Positions 5,243 through 5,376 of a stretch of 5,376 nucleotides of DNA are shown here, one piece after another. The translations under genes were made by a program, and so were the position numbers. The DNA is taken from positions 1 through 5,376 of the forward strand of contig JAOULB010000172.1 of the NCBI GenBank assembly GCA_029882235.1. Direction: 5' to 3'. This DNA comes from Gammaproteobacteria bacterium (lineage in GTDB: Bacteria > Pseudomonadota > Gammaproteobacteria > UBA6429 > Thiohalophilaceae). Under the pieces are notes generated by a model. That model made no database searches, had not been told where the DNA came from, and saw only the letters and a list, made by a program, of their open reading frames with translations. Numbering within the stretch: the stretch's first letter is position 1; each line of letters starts with the position of its first letter.

Positions 5243-5289
5243 GAAATATATTTTTTATCGTTCAGGTTAATTAATAACAGGATGTATAA

Positions 5290-5376
5290 ATGACACTTTT
5301 ACAGATCATCGTGCTCGCCGTGGTGCAGGGACTCACCGAATTTCTGCCCGTCTCCAGTTCGGCGCATCTCATTCTC
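5290..5376 (+). CDS. uppP: Undecaprenyl-diphosphate phosphatase UppP/BacA (5' part only)
   Basis: Only 29 codons are in the window. They contain the highly conserved first motif of the family, QGLTEFLPVSSSAHL, at about residues 13-27, with the glutamate and serines of the active region. UppP is an inner-membrane enzyme that dephosphorylates undecaprenyl diphosphate to recycle the lipid carrier for peptidoglycan and other surface glycans. AGGA (5279-5282) lies 7 nt before the ATG, which supports this start. The gene is separated from the methyltransferase by the REP pair, so it probably has its own transcription, though no clear promoter was found. Confidence 0.95.
   Translation, partial: MTLLQIIVLAVVQGLTEFLPVSSSAHLIL

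Overview
The window looks like a stretch of gammaproteobacterial chromosome with moderate GC. The organism call is an inference. It rests on an E. coli-like FolB, the gene order plsY / folB / folK, which I recall from Pseudomonas-type genomes, and ATTCCGGC-type REP hairpins at gene ends. No species can be named from the sequence alone.

Layout. A 5' part of plsY (phospholipid synthesis) runs leftward off the window. A divergent pair, folB and folK (two consecutive folate-pathway steps), runs rightward. From about 1564 to 3121 is an accessory segment. It contains two diverged copies of one multi-hairpin repeat in inverted orientation (1573-1938 and 2808-3091). Between them lies an AT-rich interval with a small predicted lipoprotein gene, a repeat-derived terminator and a possible 58-residue membrane protein. 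A pteridine reductase gene follows on the minus strand, divergent from a MidA/NDUFAF7-type methyltransferase gene. A double REP hairpin comes next, then the first 29 codons of uppP (undecaprenyl-diphosphate phosphatase), which runs off the right edge.

How it fits together. FolB releases 6-hydroxymethyl-dihydropterin, FolK pyrophosphorylates it, and the pteridine reductase is an NADPH-dependent pterin or folate reductase. Three of the housekeeping genes therefore serve pterin/folate metabolism. plsY and uppP serve envelope lipid metabolism.

The most unusual content is the inverted pair of hairpin arrays. Six or more base pairs of its largest, forked structure differ between the copies by matched changes on both arms, so the fold has been conserved more strictly than the sequence. 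A second signal is a set of three TWACCCTRAT motifs, 20 and 22 bp apart, between the two divergent genes at 3857-3952.
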